Below, one piece after another: positions 8,305 to 17,267 of a DNA stretch of 64,000 nt; position 1 is the first letter of the stretch, and each line of letters begins with the position of its first letter. A program made the position numbers and the translations under genes. The notes under the pieces are model-generated. The model ran no database searches. It was not told the DNA's origin and saw nothing but the letters and a program-made list of their open reading frames with translations. The stretch covers positions 744,001 through 808,000 of the forward strand of contig NZ_CP061286.1 of assembly GCF_018687095.1 (NCBI RefSeq), written 5' to 3'. The stretch is from Polynucleobacter sp. MWH-UH25E. Its GTDB lineage: Bacteria > Pseudomonadota > Gammaproteobacteria > Burkholderiales > Burkholderiaceae.

Positions 8305-9507
8305 GTGGAAATTTTGAAATCTGGCAGTGATGCTCTATTTATTTTGCTGGGCGCCGTCATGGTGCTTGCTATGCATGCTGGTTTTGCATTTTTAGAACTA
8401 GGTACTGTACGCAAGAAAAACCAGGTGAATGCCTTGGTAAAAATCTTGGTTGATTTTGCAGTTTCAACAATTGCTTATTTCTTCATCGGTTACAGCATTG
8501 CATACGGAGTCAACTTCTTTTCAGGTGCGGAACTGCTGGCTGAAAAAAATGGTTACGAGTTAGTGAAGTTTTTCTTTCTCCTTACCTTTGCTGCTGCAAT
8601 TCCTGCAATTATTTCTGGTGGTATTGCTGAGAGAGCAAAATTCAATCCTCAATTGGTCGCTACTTTTGTTTTGGTTGGTTTTGTTTACCCCTTCTTCGAA
8701 GGTATTGCGTGGAATCAGCATTACGGCATTCAGGCGTGGATCAAGGATTTAACTGGTGAAGAGTTCCATGATTTTGCGGGATCAGTAGTTGTCCATGCTG
8801 TTGGTGGTTGGATTGCATTGCCAGCAGTTATCTTGCTTGGCGCACGTCGTGGCCGTTACACCAAAGAAGGGCAAATCTCTGCGCATCCGCCATCTAGTAT
8901 TCCATTCTTGGCATTAGGCGCTTGGATTCTGGCAGTAGGTTGGTTTGGTTTTAATGTGATGAGCGCGCAGACAATCGATAAGATCAGTGGTCTAGTTGCA
9001 TTGAATTCATTAATGGCAATGGTTGGTGGAACACTCGCTGCATGGGTGATTGGACGTAATGATCCTGGCTTCGCATACAACGGACCACTCGCAGGATTGG
9101 TTGCGGTTTGTGCTGGGTCGGATTTGATGCATCCAGTGGGCGCTTTATTTGTTGGTTTGGTTGCTGGTGCTTTATTTGTGTATATGTTTACCTTAGTCCA
9201 AAACCGTTGGAAGTTAGATGATGTGTTGGGTGTCTGGCCTCTTCATGGATTGTGTGGACTTTGGGGTGGATTGGCTGCCGGCATTTTTGGCGCGAAGGCG
9301 CTTGGTGGAATCGGCGGCATTACTTTCACGGGCCAACTGATTGGTAGTTTGATGGGGGTAAGCATTGCCCTGGTTGGTGGCTTTGTTGTCTACGGTGCAC
9401 TGAAGGCGATCATCGGTATTCGGATGTCACATGAGGAAGAGTTTGAAGGCGCAGACTTGAGTGTTCACCGCATTTCTTCAACTCCAGATCGTGAGCCTAA
9501 CTGGTAA
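8305..9507 (+). CDS. amt: Ammonium transporter (Amt family)
   Basis: A 400-residue channel of the Amt/Mep/Rh family with about 11 membrane helices. The two pore histidines are visible in SVVVHAVGGWIALPA (near residue 168) and VWPLHGLCGLWGGLAAG (near residue 318). It conducts ammonium/ammonia across the inner membrane. The start is a GTG preceded by AAAGGGGA. No glnK gene lies beside it, so PII regulation would come from elsewhere. The NtrC-like sites upstream suggest nitrogen control. Confidence 0.95.
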   Translation: MEILKSGSDALFILLGAVMVLAMHAGFAFLELGTVRKKNQVNALVKILVDFAVSTIAYFFIGYSIAYGVNFFSGAELLAEKNGYELVKFFFLLTFAAAIPAIISGGIAERAKFNPQLVATFVLVGFVYPFFEGIAWNQHYGIQAWIKDLTGEEFHDFAGSVVVHAVGGWIALPAVILLGARRGRYTKEGQISAHPPSSIPFLALGAWILAVGWFGFNVMSAQTIDKISGLVALNSLMAMVGGTLAAWVIGRNDPGFAYNGPLAGLVAVCAGSDLMHPVGALFVGLVAGALFVYMFTLVQNRWKLDDVLGVWPLHGLCGLWGGLAAGIFGAKALGGIGGITFTGQLIGSLMGVSIALVGGFVVYGALKAIIGIRMSHEEEFEGADLSVHRISSTPDREPNW

Positions 9508-9558
9508 GTAATTCCAAGAGCCATAGTGATATAGCCTGATTCATACCTATAATGGGTC

Positions 9559-10083
9559 ATGGCTATATTTGAACTGGATGGAAATGCACCTCAACTTTCT
9601 GAGGGTGCTTGGGTTGCTGAAAGCGCTGAAGTTATCGGCAAAGTGCAGCTTCATAAAGATGCAAACGTTTGGCCCAAGGTCGTTATCCGCGGTGATAACG
9701 ATTTGATTCAGGTTGGCGAAGGCAGTAATGTTCAAGACGCATCTGTTCTACATACCGATCCTGGATACCCACTCACCATTGGCAAGAATGTGACTGTTGG
9801 GCATCAAGTGATGTTGCATGGATGTCAAATTGGTGATGGAAGCTTGATTGGTATTGGTGCGGTGATTCTGAACGGCGCAAAAATTGGCAAGCATTGCTTA
9901 GTTGGTGCTGGCGCTCTTGTTACTGAGGGTAAAGAATTTCCTGATGGATCGATGATCATTGGCTCGCCTGCAAAAGCGGTTAAAGCTTTAACGCCTGAGC
10001 AAATTTCAGGTATTGGCGAGATAGCGGGGCGCTACGTCAAAAATGCGCAACGCTACCAGAAGACGCTAAAAAAGATTTCTTAA
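9559..10083 (+). CDS. Gamma-carbonic anhydrase family protein (left-handed beta-helix)
   Basis: A 174-residue hexapeptide-repeat protein of the YrdA/gamma-carbonic anhydrase type. The three zinc-ligand histidines are in ASVLHTDPGYP and GHQVMLHGCQIGDGS, and repeats of the form IGxGxxI follow. These trimeric enzymes bind metal at subunit interfaces. Carbonic anhydrase activity is inferred from family; many relatives have not been shown to be active. Confidence 0.88.
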   Translation: MAIFELDGNAPQLSEGAWVAESAEVIGKVQLHKDANVWPKVVIRGDNDLIQVGEGSNVQDASVLHTDPGYPLTIGKNVTVGHQVMLHGCQIGDGSLIGIGAVILNGAKIGKHCLVGAGALVTEGKEFPDGSMIIGSPAKAVKALTPEQISGIGEIAGRYVKNAQRYQKTLKKIS

Positions 10084-10101
10084 TTCTGCCGAAGTACTCC
10101 T

Positions 10102-11031
10102 TTGCTCTACGTATTTAATGTAGTCCTTCCAGTTTTTGCGCTCATACTGATTGGGTATGTTTGTGGTCGCACCGAGAAATTGGGGGAAAGTGCTTCAGTT
10201 GAGCTCAATCGTTTTGTGGTTTGGTTGGCACTTCCTGCGCAGCTATTCAATTTTGCAGCCAATAGCGGTTGGCAAACTCTTTGGCAGCCAGGTTTTATTG
10301 CCGCCTTTTTCTTTAGTTGTTTCATCGTCTTTTTGCTAGTGCTTGGTATTAGTTATTCCAAGAAAAGAGATTTGGCAGCAGCAAGCTTTAATGGCTTAAG
10401 TGCATCCTATTCAAATACGGGCTACATGGGCATACCGCTTTGTGCTCTTGCGTTAGGTCAGGAAGGTATAGCCCCAGCAATCATTTCTACTTTTATTGTG
10501 TTTGTCATGTTTGCATTAGTGACCGTGTTAATCGAGATCGATATCTTGTCCCATAAAAAACCTCATGAAATTTTATTCAGTGTGTTGAAGTCCCTCTGCG
10601 CCAATCCATTGTTAGTTGCCCCAGTAGCTGGCTTGGCATGGGCTTCTTCTGGGCAGTCCCTATACGATCCAATTGCTCAAGTCATTGCTTTCTTGGCAGC
10701 CGCAGCAACGCCATGCGCTTTAGTATCTATCGGATTATTTCTGCTGCAAAAAAGTAAGGCTTCTGTTAGTCAAACATGGAGCATTAGTGTCGCGAAGCTG
10801 ATTCTGCAGCCTCTTATAGCCTGGTTTATTGCTGGCCCCATTCTGAATTTGCCGACTCTTTGGTTAAATGCCATTGTGATTTTGAGTGCTCTTCCAACAG
10901 GCACGGGACCCTTTATGTTGGCTCAATATTACAAGGCTGATGGGAGTGTGATTTCGCGGGTCGTATTAATTACTACGGTCGGCTCTTTGCTAACACTGTC
11001 ATTATTCTTGTGGTGGAATGCTGGGGTTTGA
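10102..11031 (+). CDS. AEC family transporter
   Basis: A 309-residue membrane protein with about ten hydrophobic segments, typical of the auxin efflux carrier (AEC/BART) family: FALILIGYVCGR at the N-terminus, then LNRFVVWLALPAQLFNF and SYSNTGYMGIPLCALALG in the first half, and SALPTGTGPFMLAQYY near the end. Members export organic acids or malonate-like compounds, and the substrate here is unknown. The start is probably TTG at 10102, with no clear ribosome binding site. Its 3' end overlaps the convergent isomerase gene by 30 bp. Confidence 0.82.
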   Translation: MLYVFNVVLPVFALILIGYVCGRTEKLGESASVELNRFVVWLALPAQLFNFAANSGWQTLWQPGFIAAFFFSCFIVFLLVLGISYSKKRDLAAASFNGLSASYSNTGYMGIPLCALALGQEGIAPAIISTFIVFVMFALVTVLIEIDILSHKKPHEILFSVLKSLCANPLLVAPVAGLAWASSGQSLYDPIAQVIAFLAAAATPCALVSIGLFLLQKSKASVSQTWSISVAKLILQPLIAWFIAGPILNLPTLWLNAIVILSALPTGTGPFMLAQYYKADGSVISRVVLITTVGSLLTLSLFLWWNAGV

Positions 11032-11700
11032 GCCTTCGGCATCGATTTGTTTCTCCCAAGAGGCATCAATAAAGGTAGGTAGTTTTAAGCACTCACGCAG
11101 TATTTTCACTAGAGTTGGGTATGGGCTCAAATCCATGCCGCTACTTAGGGCATTAAATAATTGCGGCACTAAACAAATTTCTACAAGCCCTGGTTGATCA
11201 CCATAGGCAAATCGCCCCACTCGAGAATCAGTACTCAATTGCTTCTCCAGACTATTGAGACCCAATTGAATCCAGTGCTGATACCAAATATCTTTTGACT
11301 CATTGCTGCAGCCCAAGTTTTTCAATAGATACCGTAGAACGCGGACATTATTGATAGGGTGAATATCACTAGCAATATCCATTGCTAAAGAGCGAACCCA
11401 AGCACGATCAATTGGCGATGAGGGTAAGAGGGGTGGGATAGGATGGGTTTCTTCCAGATATTCAATGATGGCCAGTGATTGATGAATGCTTGCTGCACCA
11501 TCTTCAAAAAGCGGCACTAAGTGAGTTGGATTTTTTTCTGAGTAATCTGGATCAAACTGGGCACCACCATTTTTTGTGAGGTGCACGGGAATGATGTTGT
11601 AGGAAATGCCTTTGAGATTGAGAGCAATGCGAACGCGGAAGGCGGCTGAACTGCGCCAAAAACTATAGAGCTTGGGTGTGGAATTCGATTTCGTGTTCAT
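11002..11700 (-). CDS. maiA: Maleylacetoacetate isomerase / zeta-class glutathione S-transferase
   Basis: This 232-residue protein has an N-terminal thioredoxin-like GST domain with LYSFWRSSAAFRVRIALNLKG, where SSAAFRVR carries the zeta-class serine-cysteine-like active-site position (SS in place of SC). HLVPLFEDGAASIHQSLAIIEYLEE is the glutathione-binding segment, and an all-helical C-terminal domain follows. The zeta class isomerises maleylacetoacetate in tyrosine/homogentisate breakdown. No fahA or hmgA lies nearby, so the physiological substrate is uncertain. Confidence 0.82.
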   Translation of the reverse strand: MNTKSNSTPKLYSFWRSSAAFRVRIALNLKGISYNIIPVHLTKNGGAQFDPDYSEKNPTHLVPLFEDGAASIHQSLAIIEYLEETHPIPPLLPSSPIDRAWVRSLAMDIASDIHPINNVRVLRYLLKNLGCSNESKDIWYQHWIQLGLNSLEKQLSTDSRVGRFAYGDQPGLVEICLVPQLFNALSSGMDLSPYPTLVKILRECLKLPTFIDASWEKQIDAEGSNPSIPPQE

Positions 11701-11789
11701 CTTATATTTTTGCTTAACAGATTGTCCTCAGTATATTCAGGGCGGTAAATTTGGATGGAGTTTATTTAAAGTGATTTAGACTGATTCCT

Positions 11790-12419
11790 ATGGAACATAT
11801 TCAGTTTTGGGTCGGCGTGATCGCAACCATGGCATTTGCCGTAACTGGCGTATTGGCGATTGCGGATCGCGGAGTCGATCTTTTTGGCGTGTTGGTGTTA
11901 GGCTTAATTACTGCGATTGGTGGCGGAACCATTCGCGACATTATTTTGGAAGCCCCCATTTTCTGGTCTGAGAATCAAATATATGTATGGCTTGCTTTGG
12001 GAGCAAGCGTTCTGACTTTTGTTGCCGAGTCATTTTTTACGCAGCCGCAAATATATCGTTGGATGCTTTATATCGATGGTTTCGGTGCCGCGCTTTTTGC
12101 AATACAGGGTGCAGACAAAGCTTGGAGTATGAATTATGGCTTACCAGTTGCCCCGGTGATTTTGGGTGTCATTACCGCAATTGGCGGTGGTTTAATTCGG
12201 GATGTTTTGGCTGGAAGAAAAACACTCATCATGTCGCATGAGCTCTACGCTATCCCAGTGACATTTGGGTGTTGCGCTTACGTCTTGATTTTGAACTTTC
12301 TTCCTCAGTATGCAATTGAGGGTTCAGTTCTTTGCATGTTGGGAATATTTGGATTACGCGCAGCCGCCATTCATTGGGATCTGCGCGTACCCAAATTGTT
12401 TATTACTAAAACGCGCTAA
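11790..12419 (+). CDS. Trimeric intracellular cation (TRIC) channel family protein
   Basis: A 209-residue inner-membrane protein of the YicG/UPF0126 family with seven predicted helices and an internal repeat. The duplicated glycine-rich motif is seen as AIGGGTIRDIIL and AIGGGLIRDVLAGRK. Bacterial TRIC homologues form trimeric monovalent-cation channels. The 3' end overlaps the convergent gamma-glutamyltransferase gene by 14 bp. Confidence 0.87.
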   Translation: MEHIQFWVGVIATMAFAVTGVLAIADRGVDLFGVLVLGLITAIGGGTIRDIILEAPIFWSENQIYVWLALGASVLTFVAESFFTQPQIYRWMLYIDGFGAALFAIQGADKAWSMNYGLPVAPVILGVITAIGGGLIRDVLAGRKTLIMSHELYAIPVTFGCCAYVLILNFLPQYAIEGSVLCMLGIFGLRAAAIHWDLRVPKLFITKTR

Positions 12420-14004
12420 CTGCGCCATCACTACGCGGATCCCAGCCTCCGCGTAAGGTGCCTGAAGGTTCGCGAATGATGCAGCCTGCATGACCAACCG
12501 TCTCATCAAATGCATCAAGCATTTCGATTTCGTGGCCCAAAGCATGCAACTCTTTTGCGACCCATGGGCTAAAGCGTGACTCTAGTTTGAGGCTGTCACT
12601 CGTTTGCCCCCAAGTGCGGCCTAATAGCCAGCGAGGACGACTGATTGCATCTTGCGGATCAAGCCCATAAGTAGCGGTGCGTGTGAATACCGCACACTGA
12701 GTTTGTGGTTGACCATCACCACCCATAGTTCCATAAACCATTGAGCGGCCATCTTTAAATAAAGCCATTGCTGGATTCAGTGTGTGAAATGGTTTGCGAT
12801 AGGGCTCAAGGTGATTTAGTGTTTTTGGATCTAGAGAAAAACTGCAACCACGGTTTTGCCAATTAATGCCAGACTTTGGCAGAACGATGCCTGCACCAAA
12901 CTCGTGATAAATGCTTTGGATAAAGGAAACACAATTACCGTCGCCGTCAACCACGCCCATCCAAATGGTATCGGCGGGGCCCTTACCTTGACCCCACGGC
13001 AAGGCTTTATTGGGATCAATATTCTTGGCGAGTTTTTTCAGAAACGCTGGGGCCAAGAATGATTGTGCATTCTTGGCCATGTAAGCGGGGTCCGTAACAA
13101 ATTGATCACGAATCTTAAATGCCTGCTTGGTTGCCTCAACGCAGTGATGCACATATTCAGCGCTATCAACCTTGAAGCGCTTTAGGTTTAATTGGTCCAA
13201 GATGCCAACAATCATCAGTGAAACCACGCCCTGCGTTGGCGGAATCATGTTGTAGACATTACCCATGCTGTGTTTGAGCTCCAAGGGGTCAATCAGCTTT
13301 ACATGATGGCGATGAAGATCAGCCAATCGAAGAGGGCTGCCAATATCAGTCAGTTCTTTGCCGATTAACTCTGCAAGTTCACCGCGATAGTAATCATCTG
13401 TTCCTTTTTCGGCAATCTGTCGTAATATCTTTGCGAGACGAGCTTGTTTGAATATGCTGCCAACAGCTGGCGCATTGCCATTGACTAAAAATGTTTTAGC
13501 AAATCCTGGAATTGATTTGAGTTCTTCACGTTTTTTTGCAGTGAGGCTGGATTGGCTGTGGGTAACAGGCACGCCAGTTTCGGCATAGTGAATAGCATCT
13601 GCAAGTAATCTTGATAGTGGCATCTTGCCACCCAAGCCTTGCTTGGAAAGTTTGTGGGCCGCGCCCCAACCAGAAATGGTTCCTGCAACAGTATTGGCGG
13701 CTACTGGGCCTCTAAATGGAATCGCTTTGGTAATGCCGCGCTCTCTGTACCAGTCTTTGGTCGCTAAGCCAGCAGCGGCACCGCACGCATCAATTCCGCC
13801 CATGGCTTTTCCAGGGGAATGAATAACCCAAAAAGAATCTCCGCCAATAGAGTTCATATGTGGGTAGACGACTGCAATCGTTGCTGCTGCAGCGACCATT
13901 GCCTCAAGTGCATTACCACCTTCACGAAGTACCGCCAAAGCAGATTCAGATGCGAGAGAGTGAGGCGCTACCGCCATCCCTCTAATTCCCCATTTTGGTT
14001 GCAT
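12406..14004 (-). CDS. Gamma-glutamyltransferase family protein
   Basis: A 532-residue Ntn-hydrolase precursor. The predicted autoprocessing threonine is in PADTIWMGVVDGDGNCVSF near residue 350, which would split the chain into large and small subunits. GGNALEAMVAAAATIAVVYPHMNSIGGDSFW is typical of the N-terminal half, and TMGGDGQPQTQ is the small-subunit glycine motif. No signal peptide is visible, unlike periplasmic Ggt, so this is closer to the cytoplasmic YwrD-like group. Role in glutathione or other gamma-glutamyl turnover is inferred. Confidence 0.85.
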   Translation of the reverse strand: MQPKWGIRGMAVAPHSLASESALAVLREGGNALEAMVAAAATIAVVYPHMNSIGGDSFWVIHSPGKAMGGIDACGAAAGLATKDWYRERGITKAIPFRGPVAANTVAGTISGWGAAHKLSKQGLGGKMPLSRLLADAIHYAETGVPVTHSQSSLTAKKREELKSIPGFAKTFLVNGNAPAVGSIFKQARLAKILRQIAEKGTDDYYRGELAELIGKELTDIGSPLRLADLHRHHVKLIDPLELKHSMGNVYNMIPPTQGVVSLMIVGILDQLNLKRFKVDSAEYVHHCVEATKQAFKIRDQFVTDPAYMAKNAQSFLAPAFLKKLAKNIDPNKALPWGQGKGPADTIWMGVVDGDGNCVSFIQSIYHEFGAGIVLPKSGINWQNRGCSFSLDPKTLNHLEPYRKPFHTLNPAMALFKDGRSMVYGTMGGDGQPQTQCAVFTRTATYGLDPQDAISRPRWLLGRTWGQTSDSLKLESRFSPWVAKELHALGHEIEMLDAFDETVGHAGCIIREPSGTLRGGWDPRSDGAVSAF

Positions 14005-14215
14005 GGTTATTTTGTCCCTAGTTATATAAGTGTTTATTGATATTAGACATCAGGCGAATGTTTGTTGCTTTAACGCAATTGCTTTTGTACTTTCTCGGGA
14101 AAACCCCCATCCAAATTGATGAGGAATTACCCTAAGTGATGGATTTCTTCATTTTTTTTCACAGCATAATCAATCCGTTGTTTTTTATTTCAATAAAAAT
14201 AGTTAGGAGCTACGG

Positions 14216-15886
14216 ATGTCAACAGCGCATAAAGCAGCCCCAATGACCGCTGAGGAACGCAAAGTTATTTTTGCATCTTCTTTAGGAACGGTTTTTGAGT
14301 GGTACGACTTTTATTTATACGGTTCACTTGCAGCAATTATTGCTAAGCAATTCTTCTCGGGCCTTGATGCTGGCTCAGCGTTCATTTTCGCCTTGTTAGC
14401 ATTTGCTGCCGGTTTCATTGTGCGCCCATTTGGTGCATTGGTATTCGGTCGCTTAGGCGATCTGATTGGACGTAAATATACCTTCTTGGTAACCATCTTA
14501 TTGATGGGTGGCGCTACTTTCATCGTGGGTATCTTGCCTAACTATGCAACCATTGGTGTTGCTGCTCCAGTCATCTTGATCGCATTACGCATGCTTCAAG
14601 GTTTGGCTTTGGGTGGTGAGTACGGTGGTGCGGCGACTTATGTTGCAGAGCACGCTCCTCATGGCCGCCGTGGCGCTTACACAGCTTGGATTCAAACTAC
14701 AGCTACTTTAGGTTTGTTCTTATCTTTGCTCGTGATTTTGTTCACGCGTGAATTCACAGGTCCAGACTTTGATGTTTGGGGTTGGCGTGTTCCTTTCATC
14801 GTTTCTATCGCATTGTTGGCGGTCTCTGTTTGGATTCGTTTGTCCATGAATGAGTCACCAGCTTTCAAGAAGATGAAAGAAGAAGGCAAATTATCTAAAG
14901 CTCCTTTGTCTGAGTCATTCGGTCAATGGAAGAACTTGAAGATTGTTATCTTGGCATTGTTTGGCTTGGTTGCAGGTCAGGCAGTGGTTTGGTATACCGG
15001 TCAGTTCTACGCTTTGTTCTACCTCACCCAGGTATTGAAGGTGGATGCAAAGACTGCGAACTTGTTGATTGCCGCTTCATTGGTAATTGGCACACCATTC
15101 TTCGTGGTATTTGGTAGCTTGTCAGACAAGATTGGTCGTAAGATCATCATCATGGGCGGCTTGTTATTGGCTGTTATTACTTACATTCCAAACACCCCAG
15201 TTTCCGTCTTTAATGCTTTGACTCACTACGCTAACCCAGCGTTGGAAAAAGCGATGGCAACTGCACCAGCAACAATTACTGCTGATGTGAATGAATGTAC
15301 ATTCCAGTTCAACCCAACAGGTACAGCGAAATTCACTAGTTCTTGCGATATCGCAAAACAAGTGATGGCTTCAAACTCTGCTAGCTACAGCACTGTTCCT
15401 GGCCCAGCTGGTTCTACAGCGGTAGTGAAAATCGGTGATATTGAAATTCCAGGCTACTCAGCTAAAGGTATTGATCCTGCTGAAGCGAAGGCAAAAGATG
15501 CTGAATTCAAGAAAGCCATTCGCGAAGCTTTGAACAAAGAGGGTTATCCAACTAAAGCGGATCCAGCACAAATTAACTATGTTGCTGTATTGCTCTTGTT
15601 GGTTTACTTAGTGATTTTGGTGACCATGGTTTATGGCCCAATTGCAGCGATGTTGGTTGAAATGTTCCCAACCCGCATTCGTTACACCTCTATGTCATTG
15701 CCATACCACATTGGTAACGGTTGGTTCGGTGGCTTATTGCCAACCATCTCCTTTGCCTTGGTTGCGCAGAACGGTAATATTTATTACGGTCTCTGGTACC
15801 CAATCATCATTGCTGCTATTACTTTAGTAATCGGCACACTGTTTGTCCGTGAGACCAAAGACGTGGATATTTATGCGCGTGATTAA
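14216..15886 (+). CDS. MHS-family MFS metabolite:H+ symporter with large insertion
   Basis: A 556-residue major facilitator transporter of the metabolite:H+ symporter (ShiA/KgtP/ProP-like) type. The family start TVFEWYDFYLYGSLAAI and the loop GRLGDLIGRKYTF are clear, with LQGLALGGEYGGAATYVAEHAP in helix 4-5 and GSLSDKIGRK in the second half. An insertion of about 115 residues (~335-455) separates two helices of the C-terminal half; it has two cysteines (NECTF, SSCDIA) and is probably periplasmic. An AGGAG ribosome binding site precedes the ATG. Substrate unknown. Confidence 0.88.
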   Translation: MSTAHKAAPMTAEERKVIFASSLGTVFEWYDFYLYGSLAAIIAKQFFSGLDAGSAFIFALLAFAAGFIVRPFGALVFGRLGDLIGRKYTFLVTILLMGGATFIVGILPNYATIGVAAPVILIALRMLQGLALGGEYGGAATYVAEHAPHGRRGAYTAWIQTTATLGLFLSLLVILFTREFTGPDFDVWGWRVPFIVSIALLAVSVWIRLSMNESPAFKKMKEEGKLSKAPLSESFGQWKNLKIVILALFGLVAGQAVVWYTGQFYALFYLTQVLKVDAKTANLLIAASLVIGTPFFVVFGSLSDKIGRKIIIMGGLLLAVITYIPNTPVSVFNALTHYANPALEKAMATAPATITADVNECTFQFNPTGTAKFTSSCDIAKQVMASNSASYSTVPGPAGSTAVVKIGDIEIPGYSAKGIDPAEAKAKDAEFKKAIREALNKEGYPTKADPAQINYVAVLLLLVYLVILVTMVYGPIAAMLVEMFPTRIRYTSMSLPYHIGNGWFGGLLPTISFALVAQNGNIYYGLWYPIIIAAITLVIGTLFVRETKDVDIYARD

Positions 15887-15912
15887 TGCGTAGTCAATAT
15901 CTGCACTAAGTT

Positions 15913-15942
15913 AAACCCGATCAGAAATGATCGGGTTTTTTA
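15913..15942 (+). terminator. Rho-independent terminator after MHS transporter
   Basis: A perfect 11-bp stem (AAACCCGATCA at 15913-15923, complement at 15928-15938) with a GAAA tetraloop is followed by a T-run. It probably ends the transporter transcript and may also serve the convergent MOSC gene. Confidence 0.93.
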
Positions 15943-15944
15943 TT

Positions 15945-16556
15945 TCAGTCCCAGAGATCTCTTTGATTGCGCTTAGCGAGAAGGTTTTGGTTTTGCTGGG
16001 CGATAGAGGTATCTCTAGGGCCGGGAATTAGCCGAATCTTCTCTCCTGCAGAGATCATCCCTGTGTTGAGCACCCGTAAGTACCAGCCGCTATAGCCCGA
16101 TTGCACCATGGCCTTAGCAGCGCCCCTGTAGCCAAGGGCTGCATTGAATTTAAAACATGGTTCGCGTAATTTAGTGACAGCGAATTGCAATTCACCAATT
16201 TCCAGTTTGTCACCAACAAAGACTTCGGTTTCTAGTAGGCCCTCAATGGTGAAGTTCTCTCCAAGGTCGCCATGTAGAAGTGCGGTGGGTTTTTTGGTTT
16301 CACGAGTAAGTAGTTCATTCCAAAACGCGTAATGTTCTGCTGGATAAACATAAATAGCTTTTTCAACACCGCCATGCACGCTGAGATCGGCTTGTTCGTC
16401 ACCTTGAATGCCAAGCTTGCCAATTTGAATTTTTTCAGTGTTCTCTAAATTGCTGACGCTAATTTTGCGAATCGCAGATGGAACGGATTTGTAATCTGGA
16501 TGATGATTACCAAATAAAGGCATCACCTTGCCGGAGGAGATTGAAAGTAATTTCAT
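15945..16556 (-). CDS. MOSC domain protein (YiiM-like)
   Basis: A 203-residue MOSC-domain protein. The conserved segments GIQGDEQADLSVHGGVEKAIYVYPAEHYAFW and REPCFKFNAALGYRGAAKAMV are present, the second carrying the invariant cysteine expected to bind the molybdenum cofactor or sulfur. YiiM relatives reduce N-hydroxylated bases such as 6-hydroxylaminopurine using Moco; that function is inferred. moaC lies elsewhere in the window. Confidence 0.87.
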   Translation of the reverse strand: MKLLSISSGKVMPLFGNHHPDYKSVPSAIRKISVSNLENTEKIQIGKLGIQGDEQADLSVHGGVEKAIYVYPAEHYAFWNELLTRETKKPTALLHGDLGENFTIEGLLETEVFVGDKLEIGELQFAVTKLREPCFKFNAALGYRGAAKAMVQSGYSGWYLRVLNTGMISAGEKIRLIPGPRDTSIAQQNQNLLAKRNQRDLWD

Positions 16557-16580
16557 TAGTTGAGTTCTAAATCGCCGTTA

Positions 16581-16901
16581 TCAATAGCGACACCGGGCAT
16601 CACTCTTGTACTTTGTGTAATAGACGACGAGGTCCGCATCCGATTTATATTGGGTGTAATAAATAACCGCGCGTGCATCACTTTTATATTTTGTATAAAA
16701 CCACACGCCAGGATCGTTATCACTGGGGTATTGGGTCTCATAAATAATGCAATTGGCCTCAGACTGATACTTAGTTACGAAAACCTTGGCATTTGCCTCC
16801 GATGGATAGTTGGTGATGAAGATCTGGGCGGCAAATGCCCCCGAGGATGCAAAAGCGAGAAGAATAAACAAGCTCAGTATTTTTGAGAAGGGCGTTTTCA
16901 T
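16581..16901 (-). CDS. Secreted repeat protein (DUF6150-like)
   Basis: A 106-residue protein with a signal peptide (cleavage near AFAAQ) followed by six degenerate tandem units of ~13 residues with the pattern (V/I)-(F/Y)-x-T-x-Y-x-S-(D/E)-A, for example VFVTKYQSEAN and VYYTKYKSDAR. A shared TKYKSDA core points to DUF6150. The repeat pattern suggests a small periplasmic or secreted beta structure. Function unknown. It is the last core gene before the island. Confidence 0.75.
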   Translation of the reverse strand: MKTPFSKILSLFILLAFASSGAFAAQIFITNYPSEANAKVFVTKYQSEANCIIYETQYPSDNDPGVWFYTKYKSDARAVIYYTQYKSDADLVVYYTKYKSDARCRY

Positions 16902-16932
16902 GTGCCTATATTACGGTTTATGGGCTTGGCGG

Positions 16933-16960
16933 TTACAGAATGGGGCGGATTTGCTACAAT
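16933..16960 (+). promoter_or_regulatory. tRNA-type promoter upstream of the left tRNA fragment
   Basis: TTACAG (16933-16938) and TACAAT (16955-16960) are 16 bp apart and end 9 bp before the tRNA 5' end. A very similar ATTTGCTACAAT precedes the second fragment (25826-25837). The promoter of the original tRNA gene therefore seems still to be present at a broken copy. Confidence 0.6.
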
Positions 16961-16969
16961 CACACCTTC

Positions 16970-17008
16970 GGCGAATTAGCTCAGCTGGTTAGAGCGACGG
17001 AATCATAA
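16970..17008 (+). pseudogene. tRNA-Met 5'-half fragment: left attachment site of the island
   Basis: Thirty-nine bases match the 5' half of the intact tRNA-Met at 42397 through the anticodon loop (ending ATCATAA) with one difference (CTGG for TTGG), then diverge. The acceptor 3' strand and the T-arm are missing, so this cannot be a working tRNA. It marks the chromosomal side of an integration whose crossover lies in the anticodon stem-loop. Confidence 0.88.
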
Positions 17009-17187
17009 CTCGTAAGGTTCTTAGGTTGCCAACCATTTTCCCAATAAAATCAATAACTTAGAAAACCATGGTTTTCGCCGTAGCACACACCGTGTGACAC
17101 ACCGCCTGCAAAGTACCGAAATATAAGGCTTTAGTGGAAGAAACCCTGTAATCATATGACTCAGAGCGGAGGGTAGTGGTGGCGGAT

Positions 17188-17202
17188 GTCGTTTTAAACG
17201 AC
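17188..17202. repeat. Island palindrome site 1 (exact)
   Basis: GTCGTTTTAAACGAC, two 7-bp arms around one central base. It lies 65 bp upstream of the cupin gene start. Confidence 0.9.
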
Positions 17203-17267
17203 ACTTTTTTATTTACACTTCAACAGGTTCAAGTGCTTGAGCTGCATAATTTCCTGTAATAACTTAA

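Larger units (their letters stand above)
16970..17203 (+). repeat. Left-end direct repeat, copy 1 (pair with 25847-26079)
   Basis: About 233 bp, nearly identical to 25847-26079: tRNA 5' half, then AACTCGTAAGGTTCTTAGG, a 14-bp perfect palindrome AAAACCATGGTTTT (17062-17075), CACACCGTGTG (17086-17096), and finally the GTCGTTTTAAACGAC palindrome. No coding frame is conserved between the copies. It probably represents the element's left terminus, with recombinase arm sites. It fills most of the 366-bp gap before the cupin gene. Confidence 0.85.

Noticed and set aside
16560..16886. Plus-strand ORF opposite the DUF6150-like gene
   Set aside because: It is the shadow of the repeat gene, whose signal peptide and repeats are clearly real.
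16970..17048. A second functional tRNA at 16970 or 25847
   Set aside because: Both copies lose the tRNA sequence after the anticodon loop, with no T-arm, acceptor 3' strand or CCA.
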